A stretch of DNA of 64,000 nt from Bog-473 sp963721585 (GTDB lineage Bacteria > Actinomycetota > Acidimicrobiia > Acidimicrobiales > RAAP-2). A model generated the notes under the pieces. It did no database searches. It was not told where the DNA came from and saw nothing but the letters and a program-made list of their open reading frames with translations. A program made the translations under genes and the position numbers. Below are positions 1-8,050 of this stretch, piece after piece; the first letter of the stretch is position 1, and each line of letters begins with the position of its first letter. The stretch is taken from positions 138,728-202,727 of the forward strand of contig CAVRJN010000009.1 in assembly GCA_963721585.1 (NCBI GenBank), written 5' to 3'.

Positions 1-742
1 CGGTCAGCGCGCCTTGCGCGGCGAGGCCCTGAATCGCGTACGACGTGGTGTTCGTGTCCTCGTTCGGAAATGCGCTCCCGATGGGATCCGGATCACACGG
101 GGTGTTGACGTTGTCCGGATCAGTCCAGCCACCATTGATGCACTGCTGGCCCTCGAGCCAGGTGAGGGACGCCGTATCCGCCTTCACACCTGCCGCGGCC
201 AGCGCAGCCAGTGCCAACCCCTGATCGACTGTGCCGGCATTGAATGCGGCATCCTGGGCGTCGGTGCCGAACCGGCCTGCGTTCGGGCCACTGGTCTGCT
301 CGGTGGCCAGCAGGCGTGCCACCAGATTGGTGCCCCCGAAGCTGGACGGATTGGCGCCCAGGGCGTGCGCGGCCAGAATGAGGTTCGCCAATTGCCCGGG
401 ACCGTCACTGCCCTGCTTCGTGATGTACGTCGCAGCGTTCGCCTTGAGGTACGACAGTGCGGCCCGGGCGCCGGTCAAATCGACCCCGGTAGCTCCGAGG
501 CCGATCGCCGCCTGCGCCGTGGCCGAGAGGTCGGGGGTACCGGGCGTGATGTCGTCGATAGTGCCCTGCGGAGTGAGCTGACTCCCGATCCACCGGGCCG
601 CGCTCTGGGCTGCCGCTGTCTGCGGTACCGCCGGGGTCACGGCGCCGGCGGGCGCCCCGAACGAGGTCATGGTGGCGGCGCTGAGCAGCGTTGCCAGGCC
701 GACTGCTGAAGCACCTATCAGGGTGCGGCGGACGATGTGCAT
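1..742 (-). CDS. Secreted alpha/alpha-repeat protein, transcobalamin/intrinsic-factor-like, 3' end off the window
   Basis: The frame opens at ATG 742 behind a purine-rich GAAGCGAGA and stays open to base 1, so the C-terminus is missing. The first ~35 residues are a signal peptide (Arg-Arg, hydrophobic core, Ala-rich cleavage region). The rest is built of Ala-rich helical repeats containing WLEGQQCINGGW and TTSYAIQGLAAQG, the pattern of prenyltransferase/squalene-cyclase-like alpha/alpha toroids. That fold forms the alpha domain of eukaryotic transcobalamin and intrinsic factor; bacterial relatives usually add a DUF4430 beta domain, which would lie off the left edge. The cobalamin riboswitch just upstream supports a role in extracellular vitamin B12 capture. 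The fold call rests on repeats I can read; B12 binding is inferred. A terpene-cyclase-like or peptidoglycan-associated repeat protein is the alternative. Confidence 0.75.
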   Translation of the reverse strand, partial: MHIVRRTLIGASAVGLATLLSAATMTSFGAPAGAVTPAVPQTAAAQSAARWIGSQLTPQGTIDDITPGTPDLSATAQAAIGLGATGVDLTGARAALSYLKANAATYITKQGSDGPGQLANLILAAHALGANPSSFGGTNLVARLLATEQTSGPNAGRFGTDAQDAAFNAGTVDQGLALAALAAAGVKADTASLTWLEGQQCINGGWTDPDNVNTPCDPDPIGSAFPNEDTNTTSYAIQGLAAQGALT

Positions 743-770
743 GGTTCTCGCTTCCCGGACTTCGACCCGG

Positions 771-790
771 AAAACTCCGCACCTGCGGGG
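771..790 (-). terminator. Possible attenuator hairpin between cobalamin riboswitch and its gene
   Basis: Read on the minus strand, CCGC-AGGT-GCGG is followed by AGTTTT, a short GC stem with a brief U tract about 50 nt downstream of the riboswitch core and 30 nt before the ATG. It could be the transcription-termination platform of the riboswitch. The stem is only four pairs, so translational control is also possible. Confidence 0.3.
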
Positions 791-837
791 TCGCACCGAG
801 CCCCGGTCCTTGTGTCTCGACGGTGGGAACTCTCTGA

Positions 838-960
838 CCTTGAGGTATCCCGGCTTCTGGCGTCGCCTCGACGGCGCACCATTCACGGTTGCGGACCAGC
901 GCCGGACTCTCACCGGCTTCCCCTCGCGGGCAGTACAGCTACAGCATCTGACTTGCCGGC
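838..960 (-). promoter_or_regulatory. Cobalamin (B12) riboswitch
   Basis: On the minus strand the conserved core is readable: GGGGAAGCCGGTGAGAGTCC at 923-904, the B12 box region GCAACCGTG at 892-884, and the 3' element AGCCGGGATACCT at 855-843. These match the order and wording of the adenosylcobalamin riboswitch consensus in actinobacteria (GGTG..A.TCC, CCGCAACCGTG, AGCC.G.ATACC). The outer boundaries are approximate because P1/P2 pairing is weak by eye. It lies about 95 nt upstream of the secreted repeat-protein gene and should repress it when cobalamin is plentiful. Confidence 0.9.
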
Positions 961-1043
961 GTACGGTACCACGGCGGTCCGCCCTTCACCGCTTCCCCCT
1001 CGAGCGGTGCTGACACACCGAGACCGGATCGGTCCAGCGGTCT

Positions 1044-2606
1044 TCAGCGCTCCAAGAGGATGGCGGCGCATCCGGCAGCGCGCAGAGTCCGCACCGCGTG
1101 CCACCCCTGGTGGACGAGGGCCGCGTACGTGGGGTTCAGTGACTGCGGCGGCGTCAACACGAACCACAGGCGGTGGTCGTTGCGGAATGCGCCGGCCCAG
1201 CGCGTCGGTTGCGAACCACCCTCATAGTGCTCCGAGGGGACGATGAAGACCTTCGGGTCCGTGCTCGTCACGGTGAAGTACGTCGCCCAGGCCGGGCCGA
1301 ACCGGAGTCGGAGGGGGCGATCCTCGTAGTACGCCCACGGATACCTCGTCAGCTCACCCACCACAATGTGGTCGGATGGCTCAGCGTCACGTCCGAGAGC
1401 GGAGGCGAGAGCCTCGACGTCCACCCCGGGGTAGGGCGTCGCGGTGACGATGGAGTCACCGATCAGAGCCCCAGCCAGGGCGACCGACACGAAGGCAGTT
1501 GCGGTCCCGACGGCCCTGAGACCCACAGGATCGAGGTGGTCGCGTACTGCCGCCCAAAGGCGGACGGCGCCCGACGCAAGCAGCAGCAGGAGGGCGGGGT
1601 AGAGGTACTCGTCCGTCCGCCCGGTTCCCAGCGGCGCCCTGCGTGCCACGCTGAGGCACAGAGCGACCACCACTGCGCATGCCGGACCGAGCATGGCGCT
1701 ATTGCGGGAGGCGCCGAGAGCCGAGAGCGCAAGGAGCATGACCACGAGGACAACTTGACCCGTCGGAGCGATCCCGGTGATGTGGAGCAGATTGGCGTAG
1801 AGACTCGAGAGCGAACTGCGCGCGGCCACGAAGAACCCTGAGCCGAGCGAGATGTAGCTCCCGCTCCAAAACCTCGTCAACGCAGGCGAGACAGCGCGAT
1901 AGAAGATCGCTGCGACGACCCCGCACAGGGCGGCGGTGGCTACCGCGCAGACAATGACAGCCCGACGGTGCCCGTGGCCCCTCAGAACGCCGATTCCCAA
2001 CGCGATCCACGCGCCGGCAATCACGGGTCCCAGCGAGGCCGAGACTGCGAAGGCGGCCACCGAGAGCACGGACAACACTGTGAGACGAGTCGGGTCCGCG
2101 TGGCGCCGAGCTGACTCAGCCGCCCACAACACCGCGACACTGACGAGGAAGACGGTGCTGTATTCCTTCACGCGCGTCGAGTAGACGACACAGATCGGAC
2201 TCACGCTAACGATGCAGGCCAACGCGAGCCCGGCCACGCGGCCGAAGCCGAAATGCCGCGCCAGGAAGTAGATCGCAGGGATGGCGGCCACCCCGGCAGC
2301 CAATGCTGGGAGCTGGGCCCACCACGTGCTCTGGGGATGCAGGGCAATGAATGATCGCTCGAGGAAGTAGAAACCGGGTGCGGTGACCCACATGTGCCAT
2401 GCCGTTCCGATTCCAACCCTCGACGACATGGCGGCCCAGGCATCATCGCGATAGAAACCGAGGGTCGTCAGTCCCTGCACCCTCATGGCCGTGCCGGCGC
2501 CGATCACGACGAAGAGGATCACCGTCGTGAATGCGCGGCTGAGCCGCTCCGGCGGATCCGCGGCATCACCCGCAGTCGCACCGCGCTCGGTCGCAGGCCT
2601 CCCCAT
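1044..2606 (-). CDS. Polytopic membrane protein, GT39/ArnT-like glycosyltransferase candidate
   Basis: 520 residues from ATG 2606, chosen because AAGGAGAACGGGGGAGGG precedes it; the frame is open 87 codons further upstream but that stretch is Arg-rich and implausible. The protein begins with a short cytoplasmic tail and a first membrane helix (~residues 22-42). A loop with LGFYRDDAWAAMSS follows, where the acidic pair resembles the first-loop catalytic motif of GT-C (PMT/ArnT/GT39) glycosyltransferases. About ten more hydrophobic helices follow, then a ~130-residue soluble C-terminal region. GT-C enzymes move sugars from polyprenyl-phosphate donors outside the cell; the acceptor here is unknown. 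The gene stands alone, convergent with nothing and 300 bp from the riboswitch-controlled gene. Confidence 0.7.
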   Translation of the reverse strand: MGRPATERGATAGDAADPPERLSRAFTTVILFVVIGAGTAMRVQGLTTLGFYRDDAWAAMSSRVGIGTAWHMWVTAPGFYFLERSFIALHPQSTWWAQLPALAAGVAAIPAIYFLARHFGFGRVAGLALACIVSVSPICVVYSTRVKEYSTVFLVSVAVLWAAESARRHADPTRLTVLSVLSVAAFAVSASLGPVIAGAWIALGIGVLRGHGHRRAVIVCAVATAALCGVVAAIFYRAVSPALTRFWSGSYISLGSGFFVAARSSLSSLYANLLHITGIAPTGQVVLVVMLLALSALGASRNSAMLGPACAVVVALCLSVARRAPLGTGRTDEYLYPALLLLLASGAVRLWAAVRDHLDPVGLRAVGTATAFVSVALAGALIGDSIVTATPYPGVDVEALASALGRDAEPSDHIVVGELTRYPWAYYEDRPLRLRFGPAWATYFTVTSTDPKVFIVPSEHYEGGSQPTRWAGAFRNDHRLWFVLTPPQSLNPTYAALVHQGWHAVRTLRAAGCAAILLER

Positions 2607-2767
2607 GGCCCTCCCCCGTTCTCCTTGGCGACCGCTCACAACGTAGTGGCCCGGCCTGGCCCTGGAACCCCGCATCTGGCCACCTGCCACACGTTCGCAG
2701 CGGCATCCTTGTCCGATGGCCGACGCAGTGTTGACGGTCCGCCCCGGCCCGCGGGAACCTGACGCAC

Positions 2768-3868
2768 ATGGCAATGGGAAATCGACCGGAGGTGAAGACG
2801 GCGCCAAGACCGATTGTGGCACTGGACGTGTCACTGTTGGCAGCGCACTTCGGCGCCGCTCTGGCACGGGTGCCGTGGCGCCGTCCCTTCGCTGGTGATT
2901 CGTCGGTTCTCTCCAACCTGGGCACCACCGTCACCCGGGAGGTCATTCGCGCCTTCATGGGCTACGCCTCGTCGCTACGTATCCCCGAGTTCCGGTCGCT
3001 CGAGTTGGTGCTCGACGACATCTGCAAGGGGATCATGCCTCCCATCGTCCGTTCCCTCGACGTCGTGGGCCGCCCGGCGGATTTCGGCGGTGTGCCCGGG
3101 ATCCTCTACGTACCGCGCCGTGAGACGCCCAAGGGGTTCGTGCTCTACCTGCACGGCGGCGGCTACATCGGAACCTCGCCGAACATGTACGCGTTCTTCA
3201 CAGCGCAGGTGTGCCGGCAGACCGGGTGCGCCGTGTTCGTCGCGGACTACCGCCTGGCCCCGGAGTTCCCCTACCCGGCCGCAGCGGAGGACGCCTCTGC
3301 CATCTACACGGAACTGATCGATCGCGGCATCCCCCATGAGCGGATCTTCCTCGCGGGCGACTCGGGTGGCGGCGGGTTGGCCAACACCGTTCTCCTCGAA
3401 GACCCCGAGCGCATCCGGCCTGTACGACCGGCGGGTCTCTTGCTCTTCTCGCCCGAGGTCGACCTCCGTCTCGACGAGCCTTCGGTCACGGAGAACGCCG
3501 ACCACGACATTTTGCCGTGGAATATCCCCACGTCGGCATATCTGCACGGCGCCGACGTCACGAACAGCGCCGTAGCGCCCCTGATCGCTGACTTGAGCGG
3601 GTTCCCCCCGACCTGTGTCACGTGGGGCGGCAACGAGATGTTCCGTGACCCCATACGGCGCTACGTCGATCGTCTCCGCGCGGCGGGGGTGCCCACATAC
3701 GGGCAGGAGTTCGACGGGATGTTCCACGTCTTCGAAATCCTGATGCCCTGGGCGGTCAACAGCCGAGAGGTGTTCGCGCACGCCCACCGCTTCATTGAGC
3801 GAGTCCTGGCGGGCGCGCCGCCTCTCGACCACCTCGACATGGCCGATGGGCTCGGCCTGGAGCGCTGA
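2768..3868 (+). CDS. Alpha/beta hydrolase, hormone-sensitive-lipase family (esterase)
   Basis: 366 residues. The oxyanion motif HGGG is at residues 129-132, the family motif DYRLAPE at 160-166, and the nucleophile elbow GDSGG at 197-201 (Ser199). A C-terminal FHVF supplies the likely catalytic His; the acid is probably in the NEMFRD segment, where the usual D-x-L-x-D reads N-E-M-F-R-D. These are hallmarks of the bacterial HSL (family IV) carboxylesterases acting on short-acyl esters. The N-terminal ~90 residues form the usual cap. ATG 2768 and ATG 2774 are both possible starts and neither has a strong ribosome-binding site. It ends one base before the convergent CoA-transferase gene. Confidence 0.85.
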   Translation: MAMGNRPEVKTAPRPIVALDVSLLAAHFGAALARVPWRRPFAGDSSVLSNLGTTVTREVIRAFMGYASSLRIPEFRSLELVLDDICKGIMPPIVRSLDVVGRPADFGGVPGILYVPRRETPKGFVLYLHGGGYIGTSPNMYAFFTAQVCRQTGCAVFVADYRLAPEFPYPAAAEDASAIYTELIDRGIPHERIFLAGDSGGGGLANTVLLEDPERIRPVRPAGLLLFSPEVDLRLDEPSVTENADHDILPWNIPTSAYLHGADVTNSAVAPLIADLSGFPPTCVTWGGNEMFRDPIRRYVDRLRAAGVPTYGQEFDGMFHVFEILMPWAVNSREVFAHAHRFIERVLAGAPPLDHLDMADGLGLER

Positions 3869-5179
3869 TCAGGCCCGGCCGAGCCCATCGGCCACCTTGC
3901 GCAGATCCCGGCGGAAGTCGGGGTGTGCGATATCGACCAGGAGGTGCGCGCGCTCGCGCACCGTGCCACCCGTCAGCTCCACTGCACCGAATTCGGTGAT
4001 GACGACGCCGGTGTGATGGCGTGGCGTCGAGACCACCGTTCCCTCGGGTGGGATGCCCACAATGCGGGACACGAGCTCGCCGTTGCGCTCGGCCGTCGAA
4101 CGTAGGCAGATGAGCGAATGGGCATCGAGGTGCAGCTCGGCCCCGGCCACGAAGTCCTCGTGCCCGCCGACACCCGAGATCTGGCGTCCGTCGATGTTGT
4201 CGGCCATCACCTGGCCGTAGAGATCGACCGAAAGGGCGCCGTTGATGGAGACGAGATTGGCGTTGCGCGAGATGATCGTCGGGTCGTTGATCGTGTCGAC
4301 AGGGAGAAACGCCACATCTTCGTTCCCGTCGAGCCATTCGTAGAGCTCGGCCACGCCCAGCGCGAAGGTGGTCACCGACACGCCGTCGAACATCCCCTTG
4401 GCGTCGTTGGTGACCTTGCCGGCCTGGTGCAATTGCATCAGGCCGGTGGTGAACATTTCGGAATGGATGCCGAATCCGCCGAGCGGCCCGCGCGCCAGCT
4501 CGGCTGCCACGATGTTCGGGATGGCGCCGATGCCCGTCTGCAACGTGGACCCGTTCTGTACGTAGGTGAGCGCGTGGCGTGCAATGGCAGCGTCCGCTTC
4601 GGTCGTGGGCGAGTCGGCCAGGGCGAAGGGCATTGCGTCGGACTCGACGAGCACGTCGATGGCATCCAACGGAATGGTGTTGTCGTACCGGGGGGGCAGG
4701 CTCGTGGTGCGGGGCAGGTGTGCATTGACCTCCATGATGAGCAGGCGATCGGGATCCCGTCCGGCGCGGAGCAACTCATCCCGCGTGCCGCCCACGTGCA
4801 GGGAGAGGTTGACGGTGCCGTCCTCGCCGGGAGGCGCTCCTTGCGCCACCATCACGCGTGGAGCGAACCGGGCCAAGATCGGTGCCATCTGTCGGAACCC
4901 GCCTGGGACCAATTCCACCCGGTGACCCATGGCGAGCAGGACTCGCTCGGCCGGCCCGAAGAACCCGCAGCGGTAGCTGACCCCGGATTTGGTGAAGACG
5001 TCATACAGGTTCAGGCACAACGCGCCACCGACCTGCAGGTCCTCCCAGTCGTCGCGGGCTCCCAGCGCAGTCAGCAGGGCATCGGGGATGCCCGGGCCGA
5101 GCCCGAAGCCGATCTGATCGACCGGCCGGACCAGCGCAACAGCTTCCTCCGAGGTGCAGACATTCGGCATGGACACCAC
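3869..5179 (-). CDS. Acetyl-CoA hydrolase/transferase family protein (4-hydroxybutyrate CoA-transferase-like)
   Basis: 436 residues, the usual length of the family. Visible motifs are the GFGLGPGIPDALL N-terminal segment, VNLSLHVGG, and GFGIHSEMFTTG, whose Glu is the expected acyl-enzyme residue; HTGVVITEFG near the C-terminus is also typical. Members exchange CoA between acyl-CoA esters and carboxylates (acetate, 4-hydroxybutyrate, propionate and similar). The exact acyl pair cannot be read from sequence. The start is GTG 5179 or ATG 5170; no strong Shine-Dalgarno is visible for either. The convergent partner is the HSL esterase, so no operon is implied. Confidence 0.88.
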   Translation of the reverse strand: MVSMPNVCTSEEAVALVRPVDQIGFGLGPGIPDALLTALGARDDWEDLQVGGALCLNLYDVFTKSGVSYRCGFFGPAERVLLAMGHRVELVPGGFRQMAPILARFAPRVMVAQGAPPGEDGTVNLSLHVGGTRDELLRAGRDPDRLLIMEVNAHLPRTTSLPPRYDNTIPLDAIDVLVESDAMPFALADSPTTEADAAIARHALTYVQNGSTLQTGIGAIPNIVAAELARGPLGGFGIHSEMFTTGLMQLHQAGKVTNDAKGMFDGVSVTTFALGVAELYEWLDGNEDVAFLPVDTINDPTIISRNANLVSINGALSVDLYGQVMADNIDGRQISGVGGHEDFVAGAELHLDAHSLICLRSTAERNGELVSRIVGIPPEGTVVSTPRHHTGVVITEFGAVELTGGTVRERAHLLVDIAHPDFRRDLRKVADGLGRA

Positions 5180-5744
5180 TCTCGCGCCAAGGAGCCATGA
5201 CTTCGCACCTCGCTTCCGACTCCCTTCTGAGGGGCCGTCAATCCATGACTTTCGGCTCTAGCCCCACCGCCCGGTGCGCAATGAGAATGGCTGGGACACC
5301 CTCCTCTTCCCAGACAACGGTGCTTGGAGAATGGCGGCCACCCCCCTCGGTCGCCATTTTCCAATTCCGGAGTTGTTTCGCGCACGGCCGGACATCCCGC
5401 ACCAGGTCCGCCTCCGGCCCTGCCGTGCGTCACCCGGTTGCCGCACATCCGTTGCGATCCCCAGGGTGGCGTCACGGAGGTCCATGGAAAGATCGCGGCA
5501 CGGGGTGCTGCGGCGCCGGCCCGGCGTCCTCCCGGTCCCCTGCTCGTCGCGTCCGAGCCGTCCGCCACAGCGTGCCCGCTGGGTCGTCAGCCTCCGCTGA
5601 TGGCTCACGAGGGACACACGAGGCCGGCCCAGACGCGGGTCGGCCGTCCCCCACAGGAGCCACCGACGTCGATGTCCACCCAATTTTTCCACGCCGCCGT
5701 GGGACAGCGCAGGCGGACGGTGGTACGCGTGCGCCCCGCCACGC
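5180..5744. other. Non-coding or decayed stretch
   Basis: No frame on either strand gives a recognisable protein; the open frames are high-GC shadows with biased composition. The only structure seen is the long imperfect hairpin at 5314-5376. On the minus strand this is the region where the DNA-binding half of the response regulator at 5745-5960 would lie, but no helix-turn-helix sequence can be recovered. Confidence 0.5.
5314..5376. repeat. Imperfect inverted repeat (long hairpin)
   Basis: TTGGAGAATGGCGGCC at 5324-5339 pairs with GGTCGCCATTTTCCAA at 5349-5364 with few mismatches, and ACAAC (5314-5318) pairs with GTTGT (5372-5376) further out. No U tract follows on either strand, so it is not a standard intrinsic terminator. 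It could be a remnant inverted repeat of a mobile element or a transcript-end hairpin for the CoA-transferase promoter region. Confidence 0.5.
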
Positions 5745-5960
5745 ACAGCGCGTCGGCGCAGCCGCGGCGAGCTCGACGGTGCCCACCATGTCGGAGACGT
5801 GGGCCACGTCGGGCTTCGCGGCAGGAATGCGGGGGGGCGAGCGCATCGGCGACCCTGTCCGCCTCGCCCGATGTCCCCATCCCCTTCGAGCAACGCCCGC
5901 AGACCCGTGCGGACAACCTCATGGTCGTCGACGAGGAACCGCCCAGCGGCACTGCGCCAT
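5745..5960 (-). pseudogene. NarL/DevR-type response regulator receiver fossil
   Basis: Minus-strand pieces in three frames join into the start of a receiver domain. RFLVDDHEVVRTGLRALLEG (from ~5941) is an unmistakable REC N-terminus with the acidic pair. SGEADRVADALAPP continues it after a shift near 5875, and IPAAKPDVA after another near 5830, where the normal continuation would be the phospho-acceptor strand VLDVRLPDG. That strand is replaced by HVSDMVGTV, and no LuxR-type helix-turn-helix follows. At least two frameshifts plus loss of the output domain make this a relic rather than a sequencing artefact. Its neighbour is a universal stress protein, a pairing common in DevR/DosR-type dormancy regulons. 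Confidence 0.7.
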
Positions 5961-6109
5961 CTTCGCATTCAGACCAACGCCTGCGACCAGCTGGAAGAAG
6001 CCCCGCGCCATGTCGATAAGCTCCTCAGCGGTGGTGTCGACCTCGCCGCGCACTGCGCCCGGCACCGGACTGTCGCCGAGCCCGAACCCAGGATGGAAGG
6101 TGCTGAGCA

Positions 6110-6556
6110 ATGACCGCGGAACCGTCATCGGACACGGGCAGGATCGTCGCCGGCTTCGACGGCGCAGCCTCCTCTCTCCATGCCCTCTCCTGGGCCGCCC
6201 GCCAGGCCGTCCTGACCGGAAGCACTCTCGAGGTCATCATGACGTGGGAGTGGCCGACGAGCTACGGCTGGGCCGTGCCGATCCCCGACGATTTCGATCC
6301 CGAGGCAGATACCCAGAAGCTGCTTGACACCGCCATTGCAGACGCGCGGTCGGAGCACCCCGGCCTGAAAGTGGAAGGCCGGCTGGTCAACGGGCATCCG
6401 GCGCCGGCGCTCGTCGAGGCCTCCAAAGGGGCCGATCTCCTCGTCGTCGGCAGCCGCGGCCACGGTGAGTTCGTCGGCATGCTCGTCGGCTCCGTCAGCG
6501 AGTACTGCGTGACCAATGCGCACTGCCCGGTGCTCGTGCACCGCCTCCCCGGCTAG
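6110..6556 (+). CDS. Universal stress protein, ATP-binding UspA type
   Basis: 148 residues, a single Usp domain. The N-terminal strand IVAGFDGAASS and the nucleotide signature G-x2-G-x9-G-S, seen as GSRG followed nine residues later by GS in the segment ending VLVHRL, place it with ATP-binding Usp proteins. Such proteins act in cytoplasmic stress and dormancy responses. ATG 6110 follows AAGGTGCTGAGCA, an acceptable ribosome-binding site. It stands alone between a response-regulator fossil and a histone-deacetylase fossil, so it may be the survivor of a larger stress locus. Confidence 0.9.
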   Translation: MTAEPSSDTGRIVAGFDGAASSLHALSWAARQAVLTGSTLEVIMTWEWPTSYGWAVPIPDDFDPEADTQKLLDTAIADARSEHPGLKVEGRLVNGHPAPALVEASKGADLLVVGSRGHGEFVGMLVGSVSEYCVTNAHCPVLVHRLPG

Positions 6557-6793
6557 AGCGATCCCGCTTCCTCGTGCGCGCCGTCAACGGCGCGACGGGG
6601 GACCGTCCTGTCGGCCCCGAGCTGGTCGAGCAGCACACCGAGCGCCGCCGCGACGCACGACGCCAGCGCAGCACGCTGGTACCCACCCTCGAGGAACAGG
6701 GCCCACCGACCGGGCCGGGGTACGAAGTCGCGCACGATGCGGGCGAGCTCTGCGAAGTCCCCGCTCGAAAGCTGCAGATCGCCGAGTGGTTTC
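6553..6793 (-). pseudogene. Histone deacetylase/AcuC-like amidohydrolase, 3' remnant
   Basis: About 80 residues on the minus strand read PLGDLQLSSGDFAELARIVRDFVP, then ALFLEGGY and about 20 residues later LGVLLDQLG. This is the C-terminal end of class II histone-deacetylase-like/acetoin-utilisation proteins, where LEGGYD..AL is conserved; here the GGYD Asp is Gln. The ~250 residues holding the metal site are absent: sequence identity stops near 6793, immediately before the alcohol dehydrogenase start at 6821. The 5' part was therefore probably lost by a deletion or replacement whose other side is the adh gene. Confidence 0.65.
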
Positions 6794-6820
6794 GGCCCCA
6801 TAACCCCTACGCTGGCCGGC

Positions 6821-7825
6821 ATGCAGGCGTGGGTGGTCGACCAACCCAGCCCGGTCGACGGGGAAGCGCATCCTCTGGTGCGGGTGGAAAGACCCGACCC
6901 CGAGCCGGGGCCGGGTCAGGTCCGTGTCCTGGTGCGGACGTGTGGGGTCTGCCGGACGGATCTGCACCTCACCGAGGGCGATCTGGTCCCCCGCCGGCCG
7001 CGGGTCACGCCGGGACACGAAGTCGTCGGAGTGGTCGATCGGCTCGGCCCCGGAAGTACGCGGTGGCTGGAGGGCGAGCGCATCGGGGTGCCCTGGCTGG
7101 CCCACACCTGCGGCATCTGCCAATTCTGCCTCTCGGGCCGCGAGAACCTCTGCCTCCGGCCGCGCTTCACCGGCTGGGACGTCGACGGTGGCTACGCGGA
7201 CTTTCTCGTGGTGGACGAGGAGTATGCCTACAAGCTCCCCGAGGAGTTCGACGACGTGGAGGTGGCACCGCTCCTCTGTGCCGGGATCATCGGCTACCGG
7301 GCCTTGCTGCGGGCCAACCTTCCCGAGGGAGGCCGGCTCGGGATCTACGGGTTCGGGGGTTCTGCCCATCTCACGGCTCAGGTGGCGCTGGCCCGCGGTG
7401 CCCGCGTCCATGTCATGACCCGGTCACGGGAAGCCCAGGAACTGGCCCTGGAGCTGGGTGCCGCCAGCGCCGGGGACGCCGACGCCGTGCCGCCCGAACC
7501 GCTGGACTCCGCCATCCTGTTCGCACCGGTCGGCACCCTCGTCCCGCCCGCCTTGGCGGCCCTGGACCGGGGTGGGACGCTGGCCATCGCCGGCATCTAC
7601 CTCAGCGACATCCCCACCCTCGACTACGAGCGGCACCTGTTCGAGGAGCGGACCCTGCGGAGCGTGACAGCCAACACCCGCAGTGACGGTGAGGAGTTCC
7701 TGGCCGAGGCAGCCCGGATCCGGTTACGCGTCTCGACCGTCCCGTACCCGATGGACCGCGCCGACGAAGCACTGCGCGACCTGCGCGGCGACCGGGTCAA
7801 CGGCGCGGCCGTACTCGTGGTCTGA
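6821..7825 (+). CDS. Zinc-dependent alcohol dehydrogenase
   Basis: 334 residues from ATG 6821; the longer open frame to 6737 runs through the deacetylase remnant and is ignored. Medium-chain dehydrogenase layout: catalytic zinc ligands in CGVCRTDLH (Cys44) and GHE (His66-Glu67), structural zinc site Cys97, Cys100, Cys103 and Cys111 in CGICQFCLSGRENLC, then a Rossmann half with GIYGFGGSAHLTAQVA. GWDVDGGYADF and the late YPMDRADEALRDLR are typical of the AdhP-like primary alcohol dehydrogenases. NAD-dependent alcohol/aldehyde interconversion is the family reaction; the substrate is not determinable. Its promoter must lie within the deacetylase remnant. Confidence 0.9.
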   Translation: MQAWVVDQPSPVDGEAHPLVRVERPDPEPGPGQVRVLVRTCGVCRTDLHLTEGDLVPRRPRVTPGHEVVGVVDRLGPGSTRWLEGERIGVPWLAHTCGICQFCLSGRENLCLRPRFTGWDVDGGYADFLVVDEEYAYKLPEEFDDVEVAPLLCAGIIGYRALLRANLPEGGRLGIYGFGGSAHLTAQVALARGARVHVMTRSREAQELALELGAASAGDADAVPPEPLDSAILFAPVGTLVPPALAALDRGGTLAIAGIYLSDIPTLDYERHLFEERTLRSVTANTRSDGEEFLAEAARIRLRVSTVPYPMDRADEALRDLRGDRVNGAAVLVV

Positions 7826-7879
7826 CCAGGGAAAACGTACCCGAGAAAGAAGGTTGCTCAGGAACCGAGAACGCCGACG

Positions 7880-7954
7880 GTGCCCCAGTCGATTCACGCA
7901 AAGCGCTGTCACAGGGCCCTTGGCGATAGGTCCTGGAGCTTTCGACTGGGGCAC
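7880..7954. other. Strong nested hairpin, candidate structured RNA
   Basis: A perfect 13-bp inverted repeat, GTGCCCCAGTCGA (7880-7892) with TCGACTGGGGCAC (7942-7954), encloses AAAGC/GCTTT (7900-7904/7938-7942) and CAGGGCC/GGTCCTG (7912-7918/7929-7935, one G-U pair). It lies between the ends of convergent genes. The size, internal loops and lack of a U tract are unlike a simple terminator. The plus strand contains ACGCAAAGC next to the inner stem, which recalls a conserved block of c-di-GMP-I riboswitches, but the other conserved blocks are missing, so I do not name it. Confidence 0.6.
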
Positions 7955-8050
7955 GCACGCCGGCAGTGCGATCAGGCGGTAGATCGCTGGATCCATTATT
8001 CCCGATCCGGAGACCGGTAAACACCGAATTTCAGAAAAATGTCGATGCGT

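Noticed and set aside
14..709. 231-residue plus-strand frame at the left edge
   Set aside because: Arg/Cys-rich with no domain, opposite a minus-strand frame that has a signal peptide, repeats and a riboswitch.
6737..6820. N-terminal extension of the alcohol dehydrogenase
   Set aside because: The added residues read antisense through the deacetylase remnant and do not match the family start at 6821.
7880..7954. c-di-GMP-I riboswitch
   Set aside because: Only the ACGCAAAGC word fits; the other conserved blocks and the two-hairpin layout are absent, and no gene start follows.
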